Shown here piece after piece: positions 1 through 8,041 of a stretch of DNA of 47,280 nucleotides; the stretch's first letter is position 1, and each line of letters begins with the position of its first letter. Position numbers and translations under genes: made by a program. The notes beneath the pieces were generated by a model. That model was not told where the DNA came from and did not search any database. It was given only the letters and a program-made list of their open reading frames with translations. The stretch is taken from positions 1-47,280 of the forward strand of contig JADJYM010000007.1 of the NCBI GenBank assembly GCA_016719755.1. The letters are read 5' to 3'. The stretch comes from Novosphingobium sp. Its GTDB lineage: Bacteria > Pseudomonadota > Alphaproteobacteria > Sphingomonadales > Sphingomonadaceae.

Positions 1-192
1 GCCATGGTCGCGCCGGGCTGGGGTTACGGTCGCGCCGCGCTCGCTGGGACGGCGGGGCATCGCGATGGCCGCGCTGGAGGAGTTCGATCTGGTCCGCACG
101 GTCGGCATCGCCTTTGCACCGCACTGGGCCGCACAATTCGGGGCGGGCCACAGCCCTGCCCCGCGATCATCGCGGAAACGGCGCGCGGCTGA
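1..192 (+). CDS. C-terminal fragment of a LysR-like regulator (partial, frameshifted)
   Basis: Read with two small frame changes, this stretch gives a plausible effector-domain end of a LysR-type regulator: an AMVA-G-GVTVAPRSLG core, then EEFDLVRTVGIAFAP, then an AIIAETARG end at the TGA at 190-192. No single frame carries the whole reading. The frame changes fall near positions 15-30 and 150-165. The gene runs off the left edge, so the HTH domain is not seen. It converges on the enoyl-CoA hydratase gene, with a hairpin between them. The LysR assignment is an inference from the general style of the sequence; the gene could be another regulator. Confidence 0.35.
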   Translation, partial: AMVAPGWGYGRAALAGTAGHRDGRAGGVRSGPHGRHRLCTALGRTIRGGPQPCPAIIAETARG

Positions 193-218
193 TCCCCTCC
201 CCTTGAGAGGAGGGGATC
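191..218. terminator. Bidirectional hairpin between convergent genes
   Basis: A perfect 10-bp inverted repeat (GATCCCCTCC at 191-200 and GGAGGGGATC at 209-218) with an 8-base loop lies between the ends of the plus-strand fragment and the minus-strand hydratase. There is no clear T-run on either side, so its role as a terminator rests on position and stem strength. Confidence 0.45.
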
Positions 219-229
219 GGAAGCCTTAC

Positions 230-1008
230 TTACCCTGCCAGACGCCGGGGCGCTTTTTCCGATGAAGGCGGCCATGCCTTCCGGCCTTGTCGGCGGTCGC
301 GGTCAGCACCTGGAAGATGCGGCGTTCCATCAGCAGGCCCTGGTCAAGCGTGGTTTCGACGCGGCATTGACCATTTCCTTGTTGGCGATGGCGGCCAAGG
401 GGGCATCGCGGCGATCTCTCGGCGGTCTTGAGCGCGTCCTCGACCAGACCCGCGAGCGGTACGACGCGGGCGACCAGACCGCTGCGTTCCGGCTTCCTCG
501 GCGCCCATCATCCGGCCGGTCAGGCACATTTCCATCGCCTTGGCCTTGCCGATCGCGCGGGTCAGGCGCTGGCTGCCACCCATGCCGGGGCCGACGCCCA
601 GCTTGATTTCGGGCTGGCCGAACTTCGCGTTCTCGCTCGCGATGATGAAGTCCGCCATCATCGCCAGTTCGCACCCGCCGCCCAGCGCGAAGCCGTTGAC
701 GGCGGCGATCCAGGGCTTGCGCGTGGTCTTGACCAGATGGCTGGTCCAGCGGCTGAAGAAGTCTTGGGCGAAGAAGTCCGCAGCGGGCTTTTCCGCCATT
801 TCCTTGATGTCGGCGCCCGCGGCAAAGGCCTTTTCGCCCGCGCCGGTCAGCACCGCGCAGCGCTGCGCGGGGTTGGCCTCATAGGCGGCAAAGGCCTCGA
901 TCAGCTCTTCCAGCACCTGGCTGTTGAGTGCGTTGAGCGCCGAGGGCGGTTGAGCGTGATGAGCGTGACGGCATCGCGCTGTTCGACGAGGATGGTTTCA
1001 AAGGTCAT
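230..1008 (-). pseudogene. Enoyl-CoA hydratase, frame broken in several places
   Basis: Crotonase-family enoyl-CoA hydratase. In a valine pathway it would hydrate methacrylyl-CoA to 3-hydroxyisobutyryl-CoA. The middle (about 490-916) reads cleanly: [10 protein letters not shown] for the oxyanion-hole region, [16 protein letters not shown] with the first catalytic Glu, and [14 protein letters not shown] with the second. The start is the ATG at 1008 ([10 protein letters not shown]), which overlaps the end of the upstream hydrolase gene as ATGA. To read the full protein one must change frame near 945, near 485, near 370-400 and near the C-terminus, where the natural stop is the TAA at 230-232. 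Each break looks like one missing or extra base in otherwise conserved protein, so sequence error is as likely as true decay. Confidence 0.8.
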
Positions 1009-2045
1009 AGGGGTTTCCATTCTTCATTCGCCGGCAGCGGCGCAAAATGCTCTCGATCAGGTCGTCGGTCACGCCTTCCGCCGTCGCCGGGTTCCAGCGG
1101 GGCGCGTTGTCCCACCCTTGTCGACGATCACCGCGCGCACCCCTTCGGCAAAGTCGGGCAGGGTCAGCACCCGTGCGCCGATGCGGTATTCCATCACCAT
1201 GTTGTCGGCAAAGGTGTCGCAGGACAGGCTGTCGTGCAACTGGCGCAGCGCGACCTTGCAGGTCTGGGGATTTGGTGCGCAGCGTGGCGAGTTCCTTGGC
1301 GGCCCATTCGCTCTCGTCGCCTTCCAGACTGGCGAGGATGTCCTCGAAGCGGTCAGAGGCGAAGTGCCTGGCAATCCGGGTCGCATTCCCGGCAATCCGC
1401 GCCTCAGGCGGTGTGGCGGAAAGCGCGGCGAGGACCTGTCCCGCTTCATGGCCCTGGGCGATCCGGGCCTTGGCCTCGGCCAGCGCGTCGTGCGGCAGAT
1501 AGTGGGTGGCAAGGCCCGCCCGCGCATTCCGCTCCGTCCAGCCGCGCGCCGGTCAACGCCAGGAACTGGCCGATCCGCCCAGCAGGCGCGAAAGATACCA
1601 GCCGCCGCCCACGTCCGGGAACAGGCCGATGCCGGTTTCCGGCATGGCATAGCGGGTATTCTCGGTCGCCACGTGAAAGCGCGCGGGCTGGCTGATGCCC
1701 CGCCGCCGCCCATCGTGATCCCGTCCATGAAGGCGACCACCGGCAGCATAAGTGATGATCAGGTGGTTGAGCTGGTATTCGTCATGGAAGAACCGCCGCC
1801 CCGAAACGCCGCCATCGTTCAGCGCCGGATCGCGCAGGAAGGCGATGTCCCCGCCCGAGCAGAAGCCGCGCCCCTCGGCATGGTCAATGATGATGACCGA
1901 CACTTCCGGGATCGTCACGCCATTCCAGCAGCGCCGCGGTCATCGCGTGGACCATCGGCAGGGTCAGCGCGTGGATCGCCTTGGGCCGGTTGAGCGTGAG
2001 GAAGCCCGCGTGGCCTTCGCGGCGGATGATCACGTCTTCAGTCAA
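1005..2045 (-). pseudogene. 3-hydroxyisobutyryl-CoA hydrolase (HIBCH-like), multiply frameshifted
   Basis: Crotonase-family hydrolase that would release 3-hydroxyisobutyrate from its CoA ester, the third step shown in this cluster. Readable pieces: TEDVIIRREGHAGFLTLNRP near the N-terminus (about 1985-2045), EGRGFCSGGDIAFLRDP (about 1840-1890), FMDGITMGGG (about 1710-1735), PETGIGLFPDVGGGWYLSR (about 1590-1650), and a C-terminal part ending with NPATAEGVTDDLIESIL. The GLFPDVGG signature separates HIBCH from ordinary hydratases. The best start is a TTG at 2045 with GGAGGT five bases upstream. The pieces lie in different frames, with at least four shifts. The end overlaps the hydratase start by ATGA. 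Confidence 0.75.
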
Positions 2046-2055
2046 TTCCCACCTC

Positions 2056-2119
2056 CGTTCGTGTCGAGCGTAGTCGAGACACGGTTGCGCAACATCTCGA
2101 CTACGCTCGATGCGAACGG
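2056..2119. repeat. Hairpin repeat (REP-like) in the catabolic cluster
   Basis: A near-perfect inverted repeat: TCGAGCGTAGTCGAGA at 2064-2079 and its complement at 2095-2110, extended outward by CGTTCG/CGAACG with a two-base mismatch, with a 15-base loop. It fills most of the gap between the acyl-CoA dehydrogenase and hydrolase genes. Repeats of this kind are, to my knowledge, common between genes in sphingomonads. It could stabilise or attenuate the polycistronic message. Confidence 0.75.
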
Positions 2120-2148
2120 GCAAAGAGAGTCAAGCGCCAAGAGCAGCT

Positions 2149-3292
2149 TCATTGCCGCAGCAGGTCGCGTCCCACGATCATTCGCATGACCTGGTTGGTG
2201 CCCTCAAGAATGGAATGGACCCGCAGATCGCGCCAGAACCGCTCGATCGGATAGTCCTTGAGATAGCCGTAGCCGCCGAACAATTGCAGCGCCTTGTTGA
2301 CCACTTCGCTGCCCGCATCGGTGGAAAGGCGCTTGGCCATCGCGGAAAAGCGGCTCTTGTCGGGCGCATTTGCGGACACCTTGCAGGCGGCGAGGTACAG
2401 CAGGGCGCGCGCGGCTTCCAGATCGGTCGCCATGTCGGCCAACATGAACTGGGTGTTCTGGAAATCGGCAATCGCCTGGCCGAACTGCTGGCGATCCCGG
2501 GTATAGGCCACCGCCTCGTCAAGGCAGCGCTGTGCCCCGCCCAGCGAGCAGGCGCCGATGTTGAGCCGCCCGCCATCGAGCCCGGCCATGGCGAAGCGGA
2601 AGCCTTCGCCCTCCGCGCCGACGCGGTTGGCCACCGGCACGCGGCAGTCCTCGAAAATCACCTGCGCGGTCGGGCTGGCGTTCCAGCCCAGCTTCTTTTC
2701 CGGCGCGCCGAACGACAGGCCAGGTGCCCTTTTCCACCACCAGGCAGGTGATCCCGCCCGACTTGTGCTCACCGGTGCGGACCATGCAGACGTAGACGTC
2801 GTTATAGCCCGCGCCGGAAATGAACTGCTTGGTGCCGTTGAGGACGTAGTGATCGCCGTCCAGCCTGGCGCTGGTCTTGAGCGCGGCGGCGTCGGACCCG
2901 GAACCGGGCTCGGTCAGGCAGTAGCTGGCGATCCGGTCCATGCTGACCAGATCGGGCAGGAACCGCTCCTTGAGGTCCGCCGAGCCGTAGGTGTCGATCA
3001 TCCACGCGGCCATGTTGTGGATCGAGATATAGGCGCTGGTGGCGGGGCAGCCATAGGCCATGGCCTCCATGATCAGCGCCGCTTCCAGCCGGCCAAGGCC
3101 GATCCCGCCCGATGCCTCTGACACATAGATCGCGCCAAAGCCCAGCTCGCCCGCCGCCTTCCACACATCGACCGGGTAGTGGGACTTTTCGTCCCATTCG
3201 GCGGCGAAGGGGGTGATGCGGTCGGCGGTGAACTTGCGCGCCATGTCCTGGATCGCAAGCTGGTCGGCGGTCAGGGCAAACTGGTCGGTCAT
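2149..3292 (-). pseudogene. Acyl-CoA dehydrogenase (isobutyryl-CoA dehydrogenase-like), one frameshift
   Basis: FAD-dependent acyl-CoA dehydrogenase of about 380 residues. From its place beside HIBCH, mmsB and mmsA it would oxidise isobutyryl-CoA to methacrylyl-CoA. The N-terminal part (2740-3292) has [11 protein letters not shown], then [16 protein letters not shown], the FAD/substrate loop. The C-terminal part (2149-2735) has [39 protein letters not shown] and ILEGTNQVMRMIVGRDLL. The two halves join at VVEKGT / [14 protein letters not shown], where the frame slips near 2722-2735. Both halves are well conserved, so a one-base sequence error is likely. An alternative ATG lies 12 bases upstream at 3304. 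Confidence 0.8.
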
Positions 3293-3403
3293 GGTCACGT
3301 CCATCAGGTTTGTCAGAGCGTCCCCGTTACGAGGCGAACCGGCGCCGGATCAAGCGGCGGAAACGTCCCTTGGGGGCAATTTCCGCCGCTGTGAAGGGCG
3401 GGT

Positions 3404-4288
3404 CTAGCGGGCAAGATCGTCAAGGCTGCGGATGATGCCCGAAAAATCCGTGCCGCCGCTGCCCGCGCCGACATAGGCTTCGTAAAGCTCTTCCGCCCGC
3501 GCGCCCATCGGCACCTTGGCCCCGGCAGAGGCGGCCGCTTCCAGCGCCAGCTTGAGGTCCTTCAGCATCAGCGCGGCGGCGAAACCGCCCTGATAGCCGC
3601 CATCCGCCGGGCTTTGCGGGCCGACGCCGGGGACCGGGCAATAGGCGGTCATCGACCACGACTGGCCCGAGGCCTTGCTGGAAATGTCGAAAAAGGTCTG
3701 AAGGTCCAGCCCCAGCTTTTCGGCCAGGTTGAAGGCTTCGCACGTGGCAATCATCGTCGCGCCGAGGATCATGTTGTTGCAGATCTTCGCCGCCTGTCCC
3801 GCGCCCGATGCCCCGGCGTGGATCACCGCCTTGCCCATTGCGGCCAGGATCGGCTCGGCGCGGGTAAAGTCCGCCGCCTCGCCGCCGGCCATGAAGGTTA
3901 GTGTGCCCGCGTTCGCCGCCGCGATCCCGCCCGAAACCGGCGCGTCGACCATGGCATAGCCCGCGCCGCGCGCCGCTTCCTCAACCCGCCGCGCGGTGGC
4001 GACATCGATGGTCGAACAGTCGATCAGCAAGGCCGTGGTGGGGGCGTGGCCGATCACGTCAGCGGTATAGACCTGCTCGACGATGGCGCCGTTGGGGAGC
4101 ATCGAGACGACCGCGTCGGCCCCCTCAACCGCCTCGCGGACCGAGGTGAACACCGCGCAGCCGCAGTCCTTCGCGCGCTCCAGCGCGTCGGCGGAAAGGT
4201 CGAAGGCGCGGACTTCATGCCCCGCCTTGACCAGGTTCGCGGCCATGCCGCCGCCCATGTTGCCCAGCCCGATGAATCCGATTTTCAT
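3404..4288 (-). CDS. mmsB: 3-hydroxyisobutyrate dehydrogenase
   Basis: Oxidises 3-hydroxyisobutyrate to methylmalonate semialdehyde with NAD. The 294-residue protein opens with MKIGFIGLGNMGGGMAANL, the Rossmann nucleotide-binding loop, followed by the substrate-binding DAPVSGGIAAANAGTLTFM and the catalytic-lysine region GAGQAAKICNNMILG. Length and motif order are normal for the beta-hydroxyacid dehydrogenase family. ATG 4288 is preferred over ATG 4294 because GAGGAG sits 7 bases ahead of it. It follows mmsA by about 11 bases, so the two are co-transcribed. This gene is intact, unlike its downstream neighbours. Confidence 0.92.
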   Translation of the reverse strand: MKIGFIGLGNMGGGMAANLVKAGHEVRAFDLSADALERAKDCGCAVFTSVREAVEGADAVVSMLPNGAIVEQVYTADVIGHAPTTALLIDCSTIDVATARRVEEAARGAGYAMVDAPVSGGIAAANAGTLTFMAGGEAADFTRAEPILAAMGKAVIHAGASGAGQAAKICNNMILGATMIATCEAFNLAEKLGLDLQTFFDISSKASGQSWSMTAYCPVPGVGPQSPADGGYQGGFAAALMLKDLKLALEAAASAGAKVPMGARAEELYEAYVGAGSGGTDFSGIIRSLDDLAR

Positions 4289-4299
4289 GGCCATGCTCC

Positions 4300-5799
4300 T
4301 CAGGCCATGGTCGGGATGACGAAGGCATTGCCGCCGTCCACCGAACCGTCGGGCCAGCGCGCGGTAACGGTCTTGACCTTGGTCCAGAACTTCACGCCTT
4401 CCATGCCGTGCTGGTTGGTGTCGCCAAAGGCGCTGCGCTTCCACCCGCCGAAGGTGTGATAGGCGACCGGCACCGGGATCGGCACGTTGATCCCGACCAT
4501 GCCGACATTGACCCGCGCGGCAAATTCGCGCGCGGCGTGGCCGTTGCGGGTGAAGATGGCGACGCCGTTGCCGTACTGGTGGCGGCTGGGCAGGCTGAGC
4601 GCTTCCTCGAAATCCTTGGCGCGGACGATCTGCAGGACCGGGCCGAAGATCTCGTTGTGATAGGAATCCATGTCCGGCGTCACGTGATCGAACAGCGTCG
4701 GGCCGACGAAGAAGCCGTTCTCGTGCCCCTGCAGGGTGAAGCCGCGCCCGTCGACCACCAGCTGTGCGCCCTCGTCGGCGCACTTCTGGATCCAGCCTTC
4801 GACCTTGTCCTTGTGCGCCTGGGTGACGACCGGGCCATAGTGCGCGGCGGCATCGGTCGAAACGCCGACCTTCAGCGCCGCAATCGCGGGGATCAGCTTG
4901 GCCTTGAGGCGTTCGGCGGTGTCATCGCCGACCGGCACCACCACGGGCAGCGCCATGCAGCGTTCCCCCGCCGAGCCGAAGGCCGCGCCCGCCAGATCGT
5001 TGACCACCTGGTCAAGGTCCGCGTCCGGCATGACGATGCCGTGGTTCTTGGCCCCGCCCATCGCCTGCACGCGCTTTCCGGCGGCGACGCCCCGGTTGTA
5101 GACATAGTGGGCGATGTCGGACGAGCCGACGAAGCTGACCGCGCCGATCGCCGGATGATCGAGGATCGCGTCGACCATTTCCTTGTCGCCGTGGACCACC
5201 TGGAAGATGCCCTCGGGCAGGCCGGCCTCAAGCCACAGCGCGGCGAGGCGGTTGGGGACCGAAGGATCGCGCTCGCTGGGCTTGAGGATGAAGGCATTGC
5301 CCGTTGCCATCGCCACCGCTCCCATCCAAAGCGGGATCATCGCCGGGAAGTTGAACGGGGTGATACCCGCGCCGATGCCCAGCGGCTGGCGCATCGAATA
5401 GACGTCGATCCCCGGGCCCGCGCCCAGCGTGTATTCGCCCTTCAGCGCGTGGGGGATGCCGCAGCAGAACTCCACTACTTCCAGCCCGCGCTGAATGTCG
5501 CCCTTCGAATCCGCGATGACCTTGCCGTGCTCGCTGGAGAGCATCAGGGCCAGCTCGTCGATGTTGGCCTCGACCAGCGCCTTGAAGTTGAACATCACCC
5601 GGGCGCGGCGCTGCGGGTTGGTGGCGGCCCAGGCGGGCTGTGCGGCAGAGGCGGCGGCCACCGCGCGGTCGAGCGCGTCCTGCGCGCCCAGCACCACTTC
5701 GGCCTGCACCGCGCCGGTGTTGGGATCATAGACCGGGCTGGTGCGGGCGGCGGCAAGGCCCGCCGTGCCCCCGGCGATGACGTGATCGATGATGCGCAT
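4300..5799 (-). CDS. mmsA: Methylmalonate-semialdehyde dehydrogenase (CoA-acylating)
   Basis: Converts methylmalonate semialdehyde to propionyl-CoA, the last step of valine degradation. The 499-residue protein shows the aldehyde-dehydrogenase order: SMRQPLGIGAGITPFNFPAM, AMGGAKNHGIVMPDAD, and the catalytic-cysteine region GSAGERCMALPVVVPVG. The GITPFNFP and ERCMA signatures are typical of the MMSDH branch. Start is ATG 5799 (MRIIDHVIAGG); an upstream in-frame extension would cross the regulator's promoter and is unlikely. It is the first gene of the minus-strand cluster and is divergent from the LysR gene at 5892. Confidence 0.93.
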   Translation of the reverse strand: MRIIDHVIAGGTAGLAAARTSPVYDPNTGAVQAEVVLGAQDALDRAVAAASAAQPAWAATNPQRRARVMFNFKALVEANIDELALMLSSEHGKVIADSKGDIQRGLEVVEFCCGIPHALKGEYTLGAGPGIDVYSMRQPLGIGAGITPFNFPAMIPLWMGAVAMATGNAFILKPSERDPSVPNRLAALWLEAGLPEGIFQVVHGDKEMVDAILDHPAIGAVSFVGSSDIAHYVYNRGVAAGKRVQAMGGAKNHGIVMPDADLDQVVNDLAGAAFGSAGERCMALPVVVPVGDDTAERLKAKLIPAIAALKVGVSTDAAAHYGPVVTQAHKDKVEGWIQKCADEGAQLVVDGRGFTLQGHENGFFVGPTLFDHVTPDMDSYHNEIFGPVLQIVRAKDFEEALSLPSRHQYGNGVAIFTRNGHAAREFAARVNVGMVGINVPIPVPVAYHTFGGWKRSAFGDTNQHGMEGVKFWTKVKTVTARWPDGSVDGGNAFVIPTMA

Positions 5800-5863
5800 G
5801 GGCTCTGTCCCTCTCAAGGTTCCTTTGCGCCTGCTTTGCGCCCCGATATTCATGCATACAACC

Positions 5864-5896
5864 GGCAAATTTGCCATTATGACCTGCAAATATGCA
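5864..5896. promoter_or_regulatory. Paired palindromes, probable LysR operator
   Basis: Between the divergent mmsA and LysR genes lie a perfect palindrome GGCAAATTTGCC (5864-5875) and a near-palindrome TGCAAATATGCA (5885-5896). Their centres are 21 bp apart, two helical turns. The second overlaps the LysR start codon at 5892. LysR proteins typically bind such paired AT-centred dyads and repress their own gene. Assignment is from position and symmetry. Confidence 0.5.
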
Positions 5897-6794
5897 AGCC
5901 ACCGACTGGAGCGATCTCCAGACCTTCCTTGCCATCGCCCGCGCCGGGCAGCTGGCCCGCGCGGGGAGCGCGATGGGCGTCGATGCCTCCACCATGGGAC
6001 GGCGGCTGCGGCGGCTGGAAGCGCGCCTTGGCGTCACCCTGTTCGAGCAGACCCGCGAGGGCCAGGTCCTGACCGAGGCGGGCGAGGGTCTGCTCGCCCG
6101 GGTCGAGGCGATGGACCAGGCGGCGGCGGGAATCGGCGAAGGGCAGGCGGCGGGCGGCGCCTTGGCGATCCACGGCACCCTGCGGATCAGCGTGTCGGAA
6201 GGCTTCGGATCGTGGTTCCTGGCCCGTCAGGTGCCCGAATTTGCCGAGGCTCATCCGGCGCTGACGCTCGATCTGGTGGCCAGCAGCGGCTTCCTCAGCC
6301 TGTCGAAGCGCGAGGCGGACATTGCCGTCACCCTGTCGCGGCCCAAGGCCGGGCCGATGGTGGCGCGCAAGCTGTCGGACTATGCGCTGCGGCTCTATGC
6401 CAGCCGTGCCTATCTGGATCACCACGGCCAGCCCCGCGCACCGGGCGACCTGGCGCAGGGCCACCGCCTGATCGGCTATATCCCCGACCTGCTCTATGCG
6501 CCGGAGCTGCGCTATCTGGACGAGATTCACCCCGGCCTTGCGCCCACGCTGCGCTCCTCCAGCATCAACGCCCAGCACCAGCTGCTGGCCGCCGGGGCGG
6601 GCATCGGCGTGCTGCCGTGCTTCATCGGCGATGCGGACGCCGGCCTTGTCCCCGTCCTGCCGGAGCGGCGGGTTACGCGGACCTTCTGGCTGGTGACCCA
6701 CAAGGACACCCACCAGCTGGCGCGGGTGAGGGCGGGCAAGGACTGGATTCTGGGAGCCGTCCAGCGCGGGCGGCAGGTGCTGCTGCCGGATTGA
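5892..6794 (+). CDS. LysR-family transcriptional regulator
   Basis: A 300-residue LysR-type regulator. The N-terminal HTH covers about residues 5-60 (WSDLQTFLAIARAGQLARAG, then MGVDASTMGRRLRRLE), followed by a linker helix and an effector domain with LRISVSEGFGSWFLA. It is divergent from mmsA with a 92-bp gap holding paired palindromes, so it probably controls the valine/isobutyrate cluster and itself. It is the last intact host gene before the prophage; the attachment repeat starts about 70 bases beyond its stop. The inducer cannot be told from sequence. Confidence 0.9.
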   Translation: MQATDWSDLQTFLAIARAGQLARAGSAMGVDASTMGRRLRRLEARLGVTLFEQTREGQVLTEAGEGLLARVEAMDQAAAGIGEGQAAGGALAIHGTLRISVSEGFGSWFLARQVPEFAEAHPALTLDLVASSGFLSLSKREADIAVTLSRPKAGPMVARKLSDYALRLYASRAYLDHHGQPRAPGDLAQGHRLIGYIPDLLYAPELRYLDEIHPGLAPTLRSSSINAQHQLLAAGAGIGVLPCFIGDADAGLVPVLPERRVTRTFWLVTHKDTHQLARVRAGKDWILGAVQRGRQVLLPD

Positions 6795-6800
6795 GGGCCT

Positions 6801-6987
6801 CGCTCCGGCTCGAACCTCGAGTCTTTGTCTGTTCGCAGGTTCGGGAGAGGTAGCGTGCTGCTGGCTGGGGCGGCAGGATTGACCTCGCTGCGCTCGGTCG
6901 CCTCCGCTTCGCTCCGGCTCGAACCTTGATTCTCTTGTCTGTTCGCAGGTTCGTTCGGGCGTTGCGTGCTGGCTGGGGCGGCAGGTT
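6801..6987. repeat. Imperfect tandem repeat holding two copies of the tRNA-end core
   Basis: Two units of about 80 bp (6801-6880 and 6910-6987). Each carries, in the same order, CGCTCCGGCTCGAACCT, then TCTGTTCGCAGGTTCG, then GCTGGCTGGGGCGGCAGG. The last part is the tRNA-Gln 3' end. The TTCGCAGGTTCG part (6832-6843 and 6942-6953) also matches the tRNA T-arm, in the opposite orientation. The units are diverged, so this is an old duplication. No gene is seen in 6795-7094. Confidence 0.75.
6862..6880. other. attL core
   Basis: This 19-base sequence is identical to the 3' end of the tRNA-Gln gene at 46221-46239. It would be the displaced original tRNA end after integration. A shorter variant (16 exact bases) at 6970-6985 is the alternative left end. 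Confidence 0.75.
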
Positions 6988-7048
6988 ACGGGTCATTTGA
7001 GGAGGCTCCTGATTCTACGACTAAAAACTTACTGAATGGATTGTAATG

Positions 7049-7084
7049 CCCCCAATGGTGCCCCTTGGTTGGGTCCGTTGGGGG
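7049..7084. terminator. Weak hairpin downstream of the early operon
   Basis: CCCCCAA at 7049-7055 pairs with TTGGGGG at 7078-7084, only 10 bases beyond the stop of the AlpA-like gene. The loop is long (22 bases) and there is no T-run, so this is a weak terminator candidate. It could equally be part of the attachment-site region. Confidence 0.25.
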
Positions 7085-7094
7085 TAAGTGGTGG

Positions 7095-7322
7095 TCAAGT
7101 ACTGCGGACTAGAAGGTTGGCCTTCCATGCCTCGATATCTGCTTCCGGCCATGCGACTCGGTGAGCGCCGATCATGCGCGGGGCGGGGAAGGTTCCGGCC
7201 TTGATACCGCGGTAGATCGTGGCCCGGTGGAGCGAGGTTTCACGCTCGACATCCTTCATGCGCAGCAGACGGCCAAGCGACGTGGGGGCGCTGGCGGGTG
7301 CCTGTTCCTGTTGTTTCGTCAT
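7095..7322 (-). CDS. AlpA-family regulator / excisionase-like
   Basis: A 75-residue winged-helix/MerR-like small DNA-binding protein of the AlpA group. The core LLRMKDVERETSLHRATIYR is the HTH, followed by KAGTFPAPRMIGAHRVAWPE and DIEAWKA, the usual AlpA ending. Such proteins act as excisionases or activate integrase genes in prophages. It is the last gene of the minus-strand early operon and the one nearest attL, and it overlaps the methyltransferase gene by 4 bases. Excision control is inferred from family and place. Confidence 0.85.
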   Translation of the reverse strand: MTKQQEQAPASAPTSLGRLLRMKDVERETSLHRATIYRGIKAGTFPAPRMIGAHRVAWPEADIEAWKANLLVRST

Positions 7323-8041
7323 ACGGCAGTCTCCTCATTGCGTTCGGGGATGGTGGGTGCGTGCTCGACCGCATCGCGGATGCGGGAGCAGGCGGATTCA
7401 AAGTGTGCGGGGTTGTGTTCGATGCCGGTGAAGCGCTTGCCGGCACGCAGGGCGGCGACGCCAGTAGAGCCGGTGCCCATGAAGGCATCACAGACGGTCT
7501 CGCCGGCGACGTTCCGGATGATCTTGTCCATCAGGGCGTCGGGCTTCACCGTGGGGTGGTCGAAGTCCTGCAGCGCCCGGGAACGGCAGGAGAAGACCCG
7601 TTTCAGATCTGCCAGATCGCCCTGCGGGTGGTAGCCCCGGCTCCAAGCGTGGAAGTAGATCTCGGTCTCCGGGACGTAGTGCTTGTTAGCCACCGGCATC
7701 GGAGTGGTCTTTTGCCAGACACAGAGCGCCATCCGGTGGAACAGTCCGTCGAGCGTGGCTGAGACGGCCGGGATCTGATCGTTGTGGCAGAACACCACCG
7801 CTGCGCCGCAGAGCAGTGGGTTGATGATCTGGTGATCGAAGCCGCGATCGAGACCCTCCTCCTGGATCTTGTCGAGGTAGGGCCGATGCTTGCGGAAGCT
7901 GCCCCCGCCGCTGGTCCTGATCACGTAGGGTGGGTCCATGACGTCCGCGTCGAACCAGCCCAGGGTGGGACGGATCGTGTAGGCATCGCCGAGGATGAGG
8001 GTGGCGGGTCCGATCTGGAGGACCTTCTTCACGCTGCTCAT
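7319..8041 (-). CDS. DNA N6-adenine/N4-cytosine methyltransferase (beta class order)
   Basis: A 240-residue S-adenosylmethionine-dependent DNA methyltransferase. The catalytic motif DADVMDPPYVI (about residues 31-41) comes before the SAM-binding motif DAFMGTGSTGVAALRAGKRF near the C-terminus; that order marks the beta class. ATG 8041 is chosen because it overlaps the stop of the preceding gene by ATGA. No restriction partner lies nearby, so it is an orphan, likely protecting phage DNA from restriction or marking it. The target base and site cannot be told from sequence. Confidence 0.85.
   Translation of the reverse strand: MSSVKKVLQIGPATLILGDAYTIRPTLGWFDADVMDPPYVIRTSGGGSFRKHRPYLDKIQEEGLDRGFDHQIINPLLCGAAVVFCHNDQIPAVSATLDGLFHRMALCVWQKTTPMPVANKHYVPETEIYFHAWSRGYHPQGDLADLKRVFSCRSRALQDFDHPTVKPDALMDKIIRNVAGETVCDAFMGTGSTGVAALRAGKRFTGIEHNPAHFESACSRIRDAVEHAPTIPERNEETAV

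Noticed and set aside
428-1993. Long plus-strand open frame across the hydratase/hydrolase genes
   Set aside because: It lies antisense to clear crotonase motifs and has the Arg/Ala/Gly bias of a shadow frame.
4408-6072. Plus-strand open frame of 554 codons opposite mmsA
   Set aside because: Antisense to the well-conserved mmsA and crosses into LysR; typical GC-rich shadow.
6970-6987. Alternative attL at the second repeat unit
   Set aside because: Only 16 exact bases match the tRNA end, against 19 at 6862, so the first unit is the better boundary; not excluded.
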